Notes: generated by a model from the letters alone, not told the origin. 64,000 nucleotides of DNA from Branchiostoma lanceolatum (GCF_035083965.1 NC_089725.1:24127925-24191924); one strand, 5' to 3'; counted from the first letter of the stretch, positions 46,061 through 57,756 are shown. A program made the numbers and translations.

Positions 46061-49000
46061 ATGGCGGGGTACATTTTGCGGCGTCTTGTGTCTGCATGGG
46101 CGGCTAGCAGGCAGTCGACAGTTGACAAAGTTGAAGTATCTGTCAGCGTTGAGAAAGATGACGGGGGACAGCGAGGGGACGAATTCACGGAGATTTTCGG
46201 CCCCGGAGACAAGCATGAATTCGAACGGGCGTTTTACCGGCGTCTCAACGAGCAGAGAGAAGCTGGCCATTTCTGCGATGTCGCGGTTGTTGTGGAAGGA
46301 CGAAACTTCCCGGCACACAGGTGAGGAGTCTGAAATCACGTTTAAATGAGTTGTTGTAGAACTAAGTTTATAGTGTTACTGTGCGACTAACGGCGTGGAG
46401 TCTGGGTGTAATCAAATCCAAGCTTTGAAACAAAGGGTTTACGAAATTATGCATGTTGGAAATTCGAAGAATTCTTTTCAGAGGAGGTCAACCTCCCTGG
46501 ATAGGGAGTACCAAGGGGGTTAAAATACTCCTTGGGAGTACGTATCATGTTCCATCGAAGGAAAGTGAAAGTTTCCAATTCTGCCAAAGTCAGTTATCGT
46601 CTTGGAAGTTTCACTTTGTACGTTTTCGCTGGAATTTAATACGAAGTTAAAACTAGGGTTATAACTTGACTTGAAAATAAAGGAAACAGGAATTAAGCCT
46701 GGTATCCAAACCTACTAGTATTAGCTCTCCAGTCTCTTCTGTCCTCTCCGCAAATAATCCTATTTGCGGAGAGGACAGAAGAGACGGAAGCTAAGGTTTG
46801 GGATACCAGGATAACGGGAATTTGCTTCTTTTGTTGACTGATGTCTCTGTTGGATGAATTTACATATTCATTAATTTTATTCAAAGTTTGTAAAACCTAG
46901 CTTTCAACTTCAACTTCGATAACCCCCAAATAACACCTCGAGGGGCAAAGTAGGGGGGGAGGAGGTCCCAGGCTAGTGGGAGCCGTAACAACCGCGCCAG
47001 GCAGGGCGTTCCACTCGGGGATGGTGCCGGGGAAGAATGAATGTTTGTATGAGTCTGTCCGGGCGTTAAGTGGTTGAAATTTGAGCGTGTGGCTCCCCTG
47101 GGTGCGCCCCTGAGCTAGTTTCAGTAGACTATCTATGTTAATATTGATATAGTTATTAAATAGCTTAAAGAAAAAGGTGAGGCAGGCGTTCCTCCTCCTA
47201 GCTTTAATCCTTGCTTTAATCAAGGAGCGTTTATGAACAGGTCAAGGTGCTTTTGTCAACCCTGTAGATAAAAGTTCATTGCTTTGATTAAGGGGGCAAT
47301 CAGGAGGATTTCCCAAACCAAGATGTCTTATCCCCGGTCTCGCAGAAAGCCACTTATTGGAACCAGAAGCTAAACTGAGAGGCTGCTGCCAGTTGAGGAA
47401 AAGGGACATCCCTACCTCTGTAACTTACAGTAACTTACGTTAACTACATGTATGTATCAATGTTAACAGGTGTGTGTTGGCAGCCCAGAGTGATTACTTC
47501 CTGGGTCTATTCAACCAAGCGTTTATAGAAGGTGAGCTACCTATTTAATCAAGACATTCTATCAACAGCACTTGCAATTATTCTTGATCATAACAACTTT
47601 GTGAAACCTATTCCAAACTCGTCAACATCGACAGGCGCTGCCATTTAGGGCTTCTTACACTCTCCGGTTACCATCATGTCTGGTCTATAGGCCGATCAAC
47701 AATTCGAAGGCTGCATAATGTAAATTTATATACTAAGTAATGTAAACCAGCTAAGTGGTACATATCTGTCAATTTGATAGTGCTTTGCAGGGATCTCCCT
47801 AGAAATATAGAGCAGGATGGGGGGAGTGTGCCAGGCACAGGATAAGTGCCGCGAGGGGGCGAGGTCTGGAGGGGGGTGCACACCTCTCCGAAGGACAGCG
47901 GCTGTTGTATTTTGCCTTTTTCAGACATAATGGAAGTCATTTCCTGCAACTTCAGCTTTACATCTGTAATTTCCAGTTTTGAGCACAATTACAGGCTTTG
48001 CTGGGTAAAAATTGGAAAAAAATACCCTAACTTTCAAAATCAACAGGATGGAGCTGGGATTAGAACAGGATGGAGGAGCGCCACTGTTCCATTCTTTAGG
48101 GAGATCCCTGGCTTTGTAATCTCATACTAGTAGATAACATAGGCAATTAGAACCATTAAATGTGCAATAATCTGTCAGTGTGTCCTGTCGTAGTGTTTTG
48201 CTCACTGACCAGTTTTTTTCAGGCCAACAGAAGGAGGTGAAAGTCGGAGAGATCTCGGCCGATGCTATGGAACAGGTGCTGGCCTTCCTCTACACAGGCA
48301 GCTGCAGCGTGAACGTGTGGACAGCTGTGGAGGTTCTACAGGCGGCGGACATGCTGCTCCTGGCAGACTTGAAGCAGCGAATGGTTGACTATCTCGCCAA
48401 CCTCCTTGATCTGGCAAAGAAGTTGTCACCTGACAGTGTGCTCTTCATGTACCGCCTTGGGCAGAAGTACAGAAGTGATAAGTTGGAACTTGCAGCTAGA
48501 GATAAGATAATGACCGAGTTTTTTGTCTTTGCTATGACAGAGGATTTCTTAGATATGACGAAAGATGAGTTAGCAATGTTTCTTACAGATAACAAAAGAG
48601 TTCTTGGAGGTAAGAAAGTAACAGCTGAGAGCCATGAGGAGCTTGTGTTCCAAAGTGTGCTGAGGTGGGTCCAGGCAGACTCATCAAGGGAGCAGCACAT
48701 CAAAGAGCTTATGTCCAACGTCCGCTTTCCTCTTATGCAAGCCTCTTATGTGATAGATGTTGTGATGAAAGAGCCATTGATTCGAGCAGCATGTCCTGAG
48801 TTTATTGATGAGGCAATGGAGTATCAGATAACAGAGGAGGGCAAGAAGGGTGACCTGCAAACTAGTCGTACTCGCCCTGTCCTGACCGTCTCTGACTCAG
48901 TCATCTGTGCTTTGAAGCAGGACGGTTCGAGAGCCCACCTGGCTTGCTTTGTGGTGAAACACAACAGATGGTACGAGCTGCAGACCCTATGTCTGCAGGG

Positions 49001-49778
49001 CGGAGAGTCTGTTACTTGTGCAACCACGTTTGGGTCAGGACCAGCACTGAGTCTCATGGTAGGGACATCCTCTGGCCGTGTGTATGACGTCCAAGTCACC
49101 CAGCTAGTCGAGTTAAGCACCAGACTACCTGGAAATGTGGCATGTGACAAACTGGTATCAGTGAATGGAAGCAAGAATGTCTATGCACTTTGCAGTGAGA
49201 GAAATCCAAGTACAGGATCTATTGTGTCAAGGATGTTTTCCTTGTCTGTGGAGCATTCTATTGATACTGCTAGTTGTGAGGAGCTTCCAGGATTGCCTTT
49301 TCCATTGATACAGTATGAAGCAGTGGTTCAACAGCAGAAAATCTGGGTACTAGGCGAAAGTGCTGATCCAGGGCAAGCATACAAGACCCTGCAATGTTTT
49401 GATGTCAGTTCCTCTACCTGGTCTGATTCTGTCATCCCACTGACATTTCTCCCAAAGACACCGCATGTTGCATGTCTCCCTATTCCAGCATCTAAATCAG
49501 CACTGTGCTTTCCCTACAAGAAGTCAATGCTGCGTTTTTGTGAAAGGCTGGCCAAATGGGCGGAAGTGCGTCACTTTGGGCTGCCCTCTCCTTCTGACAC
49601 AGTTGATGACTACCATATCATGTTGCAACAATTTGGCTGGCATCTTCTGAGGAAGAGACCAGTCAATGGCCAGTGTCCATATCTCTGGCAGTCGATGTTG
49701 AGGCCGGGACAGGACTGGCACTACAAGCCTTCCCTTCCATGGGACGGCTGCACCATTTTCTTTGGCACCAGTCAGTAG
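46061..49778 (+). CDS. BTB-BACK-kelch-like protein
   Basis: Probable substrate adaptor of a Cullin-3 ubiquitin ligase, judged from family. Three in-phase exons: 46061-46320, 47470-47531 and 48223-49778, giving 625 residues. The BTB domain (about 65-175) is clear: HFCDVAVVVEGRNFPAHR, VLAAQSDYFLGLF, VLAFLYTGSCSV, AADMLLLADLKQ. The BACK domain follows (about 180-285; VFQSVLRWVQAD, VRFPLM). The remaining 330 residues occupy the usual kelch-propeller position, but the diagnostic double-Gly blades are weak, so the propeller is divergent. The first 30 residues are basic and amphipathic (ILRRLVSAWAASRQ). The ATG lies in CAAAATGGCGGG, a YY1/TISU-like context; an in-frame ATG at 45938 lies upstream and seems less likely. 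Most coding sequence is one large exon. I cannot name a vertebrate orthologue. AATAAA at 50923-50928 is a likely poly(A) signal. Confidence 0.88.
46695..46813. mobile_element. 119-bp palindromic MITE, TAGCCTGGWATCC family
   Basis: Ends AAGCCTGGTATCCAAACC and GGTTTGGGATACCAGGATA; the centre is a near-perfect palindrome (CTCCGCAAATA / TATTTGCGGAG). Flanks ACAGGAATT (46686-46694) and ACGGGAATT (46814-46822) are a 9-bp duplication with one difference. In BTB gene intron 1; relative at 57277-57390. Confidence 0.85.
46897..47223 (-). mobile_element. 3' fragment of a second LINE
   Basis: On the minus strand a frame encodes KLFNNYINI, then LKFQPLNARTDSYKHSFFP and IPEWNALPG, the C-terminal pattern (TDSY..SFFPRTI.EWN.LP) found after the reverse transcriptase in CR1/RTE-like LINEs. 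Only the extreme end is present, in BTB gene intron 1. It differs from the SYMPK intron 1 LINE. Confidence 0.75.
47788..48110. mobile_element. 323-bp hAT-like non-autonomous element
   Basis: Ends CAGGGATCTCCCTA and TAGGGAGATCCCTG (allowing one shift), flanked directly by GCTTTG on both sides (47782-47787, 48111-48116). CAGGG-type ends fit hAT; a 6-bp duplication is shorter than the usual 8 but known in some animal hAT groups. No transposase seen. It lies in BTB gene intron 2. Confidence 0.65.
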
Positions 49779-51854
49779 TTGTATGTTGTGTACTGTGCCA
49801 CAGATGAAAGGTGTCCAATGTTGAGTGACAGGAATTATTTTCCTATACAGGAAATGAACTTTTGTACACTGGCTGTGGTCATTAAATACCGCAAGGAATG
49901 GTTGCCAAGAGTAAACCATTAAGTTATATGAAGGAATTATTTCCTAGCCTGGGTACCTTCCTCCGTAGTAACCACTGGCTCAATCGTTTTGCTTGTTAAC
50001 CACAGTAGTTAGCAAGTTTAAAGATTGAGCCAACAGTAACTATGGATGATGGCAAACAAGCTAATGATTGCCAAAAGTGAAACATTAATTTGCTATTTGC
50101 TTCTAGAGCTAGTGTTCACTTGGTTAGAATATGCTGTGAACTGTATTGTGAAAGACTAGATATTGACACTAGCTATAACGGTACATTTTGTTCCCTGTTG
50201 TGAAACAAGACTGAAGACTTGTAATGTCTCTTGTGCACTTTTATAAGAAGTATTATTTTCAGTGGTGATAGAAGAATAGTGACACTGACTTTAGAGTAAG
50301 CCAAGCTGTAACATTGTTTCAGTATGTCTTGTTATGTACAGTACTAGCTTTTACACTTAAAGTACAGCAAGCAGTATGCTGCTGTCAAATGTTTACAATT
50401 CTACTAATATTGTAGTTTAGCTTTTGTAAATTATATTATGTATTCATCTAATATATGGGGAGATAATAGATCACACTAAAAATGACAAGCAGTTGGTAAA
50501 TATTAGAAACTGACAATAACTAAATTTTATTTGATTTTATTGTCATCATCAAATAATGTCATGGTGACACATACTAATGTGAAAGGCAGAATGATATAAT
50601 AACAACTTTCAAGTACCATTAGTTACCAGGGTGGTGACAATACAACATAGTTTTAGTGCAGAAAAGATGTATAATTTCAGACTAAGTGTGTAAACGCTGC
50701 ACCTGATTTCATTCCACTTTGTAAACTCTAGCAGCAGTAGAGGTATCTTGTTAGGACGTAATCAATGTCATTCTCATTCTCTGTCAAATATAGTTACAAT
50801 GTACATATATTTCAAAACCAGAATCTAGTAATAGCAGCAATCATGTCAATGCAGTGATACATGTATTTCCCTGATTTAAGATCTGCTTGTGAACTAATTG
50901 TTGTTAAAGTATTAGAACTTAAAATAAAACAATTCCACATCACACTTTGATCGATCACAGAAACAACTTATTTCTCTACTAGCAACCAAGAAGCCATAAT
51001 TTGGCATCATGTGACAACTGTTGAACAGAAATACAAAGTTACTAATTTGGCACAACGGTAGGGACTGAGTGCACTTCAATCACTGGAAAAGGAATGGTGC
51101 ATCACAACATACCAAGTATAAAGCATAGAATCTCAACTGTGCATAAATCATTCCTCACACTTACAAGAAGAAAACAGTTAATCAAGCAATTGGATGAGTA
51201 AATGTTTTCTAGCGTATCTTCTTACCTGGATGTCTAACCTTCATAAACACGACACTGGGTCTACAGTACAATTGGACTTATTTGTAATGTATACAAGATC
51301 AAAATGTCTTGAGTAATCACTTTCCTACAGTCAATGGTGGATTTGTAAATCAACATCAATTTCAAATATCCCATGCTGGGATGTTCCGATCTCAAATATT
51401 CATAACACTCTACCGGCAGATGTAAAAATACATCAACTAAACTTAAGGTACAATAGTAATATTGCACACACAATATATGATACTGGTAGAACACCAGTAT
51501 ACTCATCTGGGACGGATCTTAAACATGGATTACTAGTATTACTAATAATCTATGTTTAAGATTGGCAAAATTTGGGTTCCAAGGTTCTTGTCGATCTCAA
51601 ATAAGGCTTTGTAATTACAGCAGCGGCCTTTGGTTCACTACTTTTGTCATGTTTAGTATTTATTTCCATGCTTCAATGGTAGGCAAGTATTAAACTTCAG
51701 TCTTGCATATCTTCATTACATGGTAACATTCACTCGGGCGCAGCTTGGTCAGGTGGCCTCTTTCAGAGTGCACTCAATGTGTTGACTTCACCTCAATGGT
51801 TGGCTTCACCTTATGAATAACAGCCAGCTATCTGGTGTTCAATTACAGCACACA
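49779..51854. other. Convergent 3' region of the BTB and NHL genes
   Basis: AT-rich, consistent with long 3' UTRs. AATAAA at 50923-50928 (plus) and TTTATT at 51659-51664 (AATAAA on minus) are candidate poly(A) signals for the two genes. A repeat copy lies at 51181-51248. No gene seen. Confidence 0.55.
51181..51248 (+). repeat. Dispersed repeat, ATCCAGTTGC family, tail-only copy
   Basis: Retains the CAAGCAATTGGATGAGTAA junction and the diagnostic tail TTACCTGGATGTCTAACC. Lies between the BTB and NHL genes. Confidence 0.75.
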
Positions 51855-53909
51855 TTATTCTCGTATTGCAGAAATACCCATTGATATCATGGCTGCGGGG
51901 GCACTCTTTGCGGGCTGTAAGCCAGCTGACTTTCGCTTCACCGACCCTGGGCGGGACTTGTGACACTCGCAAGAAAAACCGCGGAAGATTTTGACACAGT
52001 GACTGCCGTTGACGCTGCACTCCGTCACCACCAGGTGTTTCTCCGGGGTCAGCGCCACGGCCTGAGGAGTACCCAGCTCGTGGGCAGACGTCAGCATCTG
52101 CTCCAGGTGCCAGCCGTTATCGCTGTAGTAGTTCACGGTGTGGTTCAGTCCATCCACCAGGAAGATGTTATCAACGCGGTCACAGAAAATCCCGCGAGGG
52201 ATGACCCGTACGCCAACCCCTTGCCGCACCGTAGGCCTGAACTGAGACTGCAGGTCACCGTCATAGTCATAGAACTTGACAAGCTGGGTGACTGGATCAG
52301 AAACGACAATTTCATTTCTTGTGTTCTGGGTAACAAATAAAGGCCACTGATAGCTCCTATACGGTAGCCTCTCATTTACTTTAAAAGTTGTGTACAGTTC
52401 ACCATCTGGGAAGTACACCTCAATCTCGTTGTTGCTGTTTGCCACAATGATGTTTCTGTCAGGGTCACATACAATGCTATGAGGTTCCCATTGGGTATGG
52501 AACATGCGCTTGGGGCGACCGTTTTCAGACAGGACTTGCACACGTTTGTTCTTCATATCTGCCACAGCAATGTGGTGGTCCCCACACATGGCCACTGCAC
52601 TAGGCTGGTCAAACTGACCAGTTCCTGTCCCAAAGGAGCCAAAACTAGCCTTGTGGATGGCACAGGGGGTGTAGACTTGGATGCGATGGTTGGCAGTGTC
52701 GGCCACGAAGATGTCCCCTGTCTGGCTGACAGTGAGGCCACGTGGCCAGTACACCTTCCCAGTCTCGCTTGTTGTAGTGGCATCAGACTCATACAGCAGC
52801 TTGGAAGGTGTTCTGTGCAAAAGAAAAGTTTTTGTCATAACCATGAAAAAAATTCAAGGGTTTTCTCAATCATTTTCTACATTGACTTAACGTCAACATC
52901 TTGATATGGAGAGGCCAAGTATCAAAGTCCTACTTGGTGAAAATAACAGATGAAGTAAACATATAGTGCTAGATGTACATATTCAATTAGCTGCAATGTA
53001 AATGTTCATGTAAACATGCAATTAGTTACTTGTAAACATGTAATTAGCTGCTAGTGTATTTGTACATCTTAAGTCACAACTCCCTTCCATATTCCAGGAT
53101 ATCAAAGACCTGATTAAACAAAGCTAAACTGACTCACTTTGGTTTCATGACACTGCTCGAAGACATTTTGGATAATCTGGAGAGCCTGCGCCCCCCTGCG
53201 GCAGCCCTGGTGGGGGGTGGTCCACCAAAGGTGCTGGAGGGGGGTCTGGTAAGGGACATGCTGGACCAGATGTAGGACAGCTCCATGTTCCTCACGGCGG
53301 TGCGGTCCTGTGCCCAGGGGGCTCGACAACTGTGGGCTGCAATAGGAGACACGAAAAAGTTTTGTAAATACATTCTGTACAATGTACTGTACCTGCCTAA
53401 GTGCCCCTTACTCCCCCTAGTTCCTTCATTAGTAAATACAAATGATGTTGAAATGTACAGAGTCATGAGCATGTGATTTGACATTGTCTTAAGAAAGTAT
53501 ACGTATTACATATGATGGTTGCTGCTGGGAGTAAACCTACTTTACACAGATCAATAAAGATTTGGTGCATGTTTATGACACACTCTGATAGGATTGCGGA
53601 CTAGATAGGACACGTGATTGTTATTGAGTCGGTGCCACCTGTAAACCTGTTTGTGTAGCCACCATCATACCATGGCGACGTTGGTAAACGATCGCTTGAA
53701 ACACACCATATGGAATACTCATAACGGTGAAGATTAACGTAGGGATGACTTGGATATCCGCCTGATAAATAAGTCCATGTTGTCTCACCTCTTGCGGCCC
53801 TGTCAAACAACATTGACGGCGGCCCCGGCTCTCCCCAGTCCCGCCTACCCACCGCCACCGTCCGGGGCCGCTGCCGCAGGTCCTCGGTGAACTCCGGAAG
53901 GCTCTCCAT
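51855..53909 (-). CDS. NHL-repeat protein lacking a RING/B-box
   Basis: Three in-phase exons: 53789-53909, 53138-53336 and 51855-52812, giving 425 residues. From about residue 125 the protein is a set of NHL blades: WPRGLTVSQTGDIFVADTAN, HRIQVYTP, GQFDQPSAVAM, HIAVADMKNKRVQVL, NIIVANSNNEIEVY, PRGIFCDRVDNIFLVDGLNH, GTPQAVALTPEKHLVVTE. The first 120 residues are Arg/Pro/Ser-rich and carry no RING, B-box or filamin domain. NHL propellers bind RNA or protein in TRIM-NHL factors; which applies here is unknown. It could be an NHL-only member or the 3' part of a gene with further 5' exons, though the first exon has a good ATG and a CpG-rich upstream region containing a perfect CRE. Confidence 0.8.
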
Positions 53910-54550
53910 GGCGAAAACCTGACACAGTATTCACTCTCAAGTCCCAGTCGCCGTCCTTAGCGGCTCAACAGCTCCCTGTCACTCAGACATAACGGCAATC
54001 GCCATTGTTCGGATGAAACCACTCGGCGAATTGAGCGGTGCTACAATAGTTTACTCAAGACCGCTGCCTTAGAGACGGACTGATGCTAAGGCGTGACGTC
54101 ACGAGTCTGTAGTTTTGAAACAAACAGATAGGTGGCGCGCCCGTACGGTTCAACATAACTGAAATATAGTGAAAAGCCTACTATACTATACTAAATACAC
54201 GTTGCAACTATAACCTGCATGTTAATTATACATTTCATACTGAAATAATACTTCATTTCCTACCTTTCGACAATCTCATTCATGACTTCAATATTTGACA
54301 AACTCAAGCTTGATAAGTAAGATAGTTTTTCTACCAGGCAGAGGTCAACCATACCTAAAGACTCTTCGATCAAACTCTTAATCTTACAAATTTCTTTCCT
54401 TGATAGCATTTTACATTGTGTATTTGTGAGAAACTTTGCTTTGGGCACATTTTGGGATCAAAAATCAAAAGATCTGTCAACTAAAGATATACTTCTCTGG
54501 CCCAGGGTAATGAGCTATGAAATACAAAACAGGTTTACATTTCAAGATCG
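53910..54550. other. NHL gene upstream region and spacer to ZNF511
   Basis: The CRE at 54094-54101 is the only clear regulatory site. Beyond 54117 the sequence is AT-rich with no gene. Confidence 0.5.
54094..54101. promoter_or_regulatory. Perfect CRE palindrome upstream of the NHL gene
   Basis: TGACGTCA, the full CREB/ATF site, 184 bases upstream of the NHL start codon in a CpG-containing stretch. Activity is inference. Confidence 0.6.
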
Positions 54551-54556
54551 TTTATT
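54551..54556 (-). terminator. Poly(A) signal for ZNF511
   Basis: TTTATT on plus (AATAAA on minus), 460 bases past the ZNF511 stop. Confidence 0.45.
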
Positions 54557-55015
54557 GCATGCATTACAACTTGAGGGTGCTTATGAAATACATGACAAAA
54601 CCTGCTTTACTAGGTCAAATAATGTACTTTCAGCTCATCAGACATTTGTATAAAAAGCAGTCGTACACATGTTACAACATATGTACAAAGATAAGTTTGT
54701 GGTTTGGCTGCAACATTTGATTGCAACATTAAGTCTTCAAGCTTTCATTGCTATTCAAGATATCTACAAAAAGAGCATCTAAGACACAAGATACTCTATG
54801 GCTTTGCCAATAAGTTACAAGTACATTTGTACTTTGAAATGCATTCAGGTGTGGTCTTCTTGAATCAAATATCAACACATATATTATTTTAGTCTTAACT
54901 CCATTTCTGTTTAGCTTCATTGTACATTTTGTCATCATCACCCTTCAACCTTGTCATTGGTTGATTATAATCAGTCAGATAGAGTACTAGTATGATGAAA
55001 GCTAATCCCCCAGCC

Positions 55016-56963
55016 TTACTGCATCTCCTCCATCTCCATGGTAGATTCCTGAAGAAACATATATTAGCAGCCTGTTATTCAGATATCTAAACATCAATTG
55101 TTACACATATAAATCATTACAACAAGGAAAGTTTATAAGTTAAGTAATCAAATTTCTGTAAAAATAAAGTTACTTTCGACCAACATACAATTGGACATGG
55201 AAAAAAATGAAGGCCATCTACTTTCAATCATGCTTGTCCAGAACACGAGATAGAAAAATCGGAAGTTCTGCTGCAGTACCAACAAAAGAGGACAGGCACC
55301 CCAATTAGCAAATGGTGCTTGATCAAAAAGAAGCGAGAAAGGTTGGTCTACCTGCTCCATCTCCTCTGCAGGTTGTACAGCTTCAGGGGCTGGCTTTTCC
55401 TGATGTTTCTGCTTCTCCATCGGCTTTTTGGCTCCTTGTTTCTTTGGTGGCTTTTTATATCTTGTGTGCTCAAATCCCCGTGGAGCCCCCCTGCCAAAAC
55501 ATATCTGCCTGGGAAGCCTACAGGTAAGGAACAATGAGGAGATATAGATAAGGTATCAAGAATCATTATGACTGAGAGTATCGGCATCTTGAATCTTGGA
55601 ACACTTCCACTTGTGGGACTGCCATGCTTTTTTCCACAGAATTAACTCTACTTTCTTGGCTCTCTTCAAAACAACAGATAAAAGATAGGAACAAAATGGC
55701 TCTGGAGAGTACATGCAAACAATTAGACACAGAATGGCATGGCAACTACTCCCTTTACACAACATTCCCTTATACAAATTTTCTAACATTCCTATGTCAG
55801 AACTATGACATATATCTCTTTTTTTTCAGGGCCTGCAAATAGTGGAGATAATTTCATCACCAATGCCCCAGACATGTATGTGTGCTCACTTGTACTGTCT
55901 GTGAGTGGTACCAGCTGGGTGTGCGGTTCCTGAGGTCACACCAGGCGCTGCATCCACAACAGCTGCTGCTTCTTCAGGAGGTGCTGCTATGTCCATGGCA
56001 TCGTCTGTCTTTGTGTCTTCAGACTTGGCATGGGAAGAAGGTTCTTTCTTTGCACCAGCCTTATCATCATGGGCATTACTGTTTAAAAAAGAGACATTTT
56101 CATGAACACAGCAACTGTGTGAGACAGAGACTTAACCATCATCATCATCATCAGAGATTTAACAGACGAGTGTATACAGACTTCAAAGGTCTTGAAATAA
56201 TAAGCCAGTAATCTAGTAAAATGTATGCAGCCTTGTTATCCATTTACCTGTCCTTTTTCCTAGGCTTGTCAAACTTGAAACTGGGTGGATACTTGTGAAC
56301 TTTCACCATATGTCTTCTCCTGTCGTGAGCATTGCGGAAGGTGTCAGGGCAGATTTCCAGCAGGCACTGGTACTGTAATAAGACATTTTCATGAATATCA
56401 CATGACATCATACTATAGTACCTCCAACAGGACTTGTCAAGCTCTAACTTGTTTAGATTTCCTACTACAGTTGTAATAGCAAGTACATGTACATGTAATG
56501 GAATACATTAGTCACTAGTTCTACATGGCCAGAATCTTTGATCAAGATTGCTTACCATATGTTGTTTCTCACTCATCAATTCAAACAGTGAGTCATGCCA
56601 CTCCAACAGGTGTATGTCCAGAAGGTAGGCTGATGGCAGCGACTTTTTGCAGACTGCACAGACATTACGGTGCACAGCGTTGTAGTGTGTTTCAAAGTCT
56701 GCAATGCTGTTGACGTATTTCCTACATCCCAGAATCTGACATTGAAACTCATCGATTGCTGCATCTGGAATGATCTCCCCAGCTTGTTCTGGAGGCATCT
56801 GTTTCACCACAATGTTACAGACGACGTCGTCATCAGGACTGTCATCACCCGTGCAGATTCTCTTGGTTTCCGGCTGGAAGCTCCAGGACAGGTCGTCGTC
56901 CTCCATAACGAGACCGATCCGTCTCTTGCGAGGACTCGCGACAGTCTCCATACTTGCTGCCAT
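55016..56963 (-). CDS. ZNF511: Zinc finger protein 511
   Basis: Nuclear C2H2 protein. Five in-phase exons: 56556-56963, 56248-56372, 55890-56078, 55352-55517 and 55016-55048, giving 306 residues (human 252). Three fingers are complete: C-x4-C-x12-H-x4-H beginning FQCQILGC, C-x2-C-x12-H-x4-H beginning VCAVC, and C-x4-C-x12-H-x4-H beginning YQCLLEIC. Strong signatures shared with human ZNF511 are LEWHDSLFELMSEKQ, HMVKVHKYPPSFKFDKP and the C-terminal RQICFGRGAPRGF box. Exon 3 encodes an Ala/Glu/Asp-rich linker that accounts for much of the extra length. The ATG at 56963 is the first in-frame one in the exon. It is head to head with the Cut8-like gene, about 1.03 kb apart. Confidence 0.95.
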
Positions 56964-57276
56964 CCTCACACTTGTCCTTGGTAATTGAAAAAGAACTTAT
57001 TTGGCTGCTACTCATCCTAAAAAAAAAAAAAAGAATAGAAGTGAAGGATTTACAGTACTAGTATATTTAGTCATGTTAACGGACTCAAATATTTGCTACA
57101 CCTAAAGAAATGTAGATAAGGACTTCAAAAAACGTCAATTACATGCATCTACACATAACTAGAACTTTCACATACATCCATCTGAGCAAGGAGTTCTATC
57201 TTGATCTGAGATGAAACATAAAGCAATGATCTGTAGTTTATTTCAAGTGCCTAATCATATTCATCTACATCTTACC

Positions 57277-57390
57277 TAGCCTGGAATCCAAACCTATTAT
57301 AGCTCCCGAGTCTCCCGCAAATATGTGTGCGGGAAAATATTTGCGCGGGAGAGAGACTCGGGAGCTATAATAGGTTTGGATTCCAGGCTA
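57277..57390. mobile_element. 114-bp palindromic MITE in the ZNF511/Cut8-like promoter
   Basis: Arms of 38 bases (57277-57314 with 57353-57390) are exact: TAGCCTGGAATCCAAACC at the left end, its complement at the right. The loop contains GCGGGA repeats. Flanks CATCTTACC (57268-57276) and CATCTTGCC (57391-57399) are a 9-bp duplication with one difference. Same family as 46695-46813. Confidence 0.9.
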
Positions 57391-57627
57391 CATCTTGCCC
57401 AAATACAATTAATGCAATAAGTGGGAGGGGGGCACGGTTTCGAACACAGGCAGTCACGACCACAGCAACAATTCTATCAGTTCAGGACAAAGTCTGCTTA
57501 CCATACTTGTTACAAAGTGTTCATGTTCTCGTCCGCTCTAATACCTCAATAATAACCATCACGAAAAGAACATCATCGTCAAAATCTATTTCTCTGGAGA
57601 TATTAAATTACAACTTTTTGAACTCAA

Positions 57628-57756
57628 GCCGCCATTTTGACGAGGGCGCAGTGGACAGCCAATCAAAATCGAGCTGTGGAAAGGTAAACCAATCAGCACT
57701 CAGTTTAAAGGTCAACAGTCGACCAATCACGACACGAGAAACATTTCGCGCGCCAA
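57628..57756. promoter_or_regulatory. CCAAT/E2F/YY1 cluster between ZNF511 and the Cut8-like gene
   Basis: CCAAT occurs three times in the same direction at 57659-57663, 57689-57693 and 57723-57727 (spacing 30 and 34 bases), each as CCAATC. GCCGCCATTTT at 57628-57638 is a YY1-type site and TTTCGCGCGCCAA at 57744-57756 an E2F-type site. Repeated NF-Y boxes about three helical turns apart next to E2F sites typify cell-cycle promoters in animals. Confidence 0.65.

Noticed and set aside
47846-48130. 94-codon open frame on plus
   Set aside because: Lies within the hAT-like element and has no transposase features.
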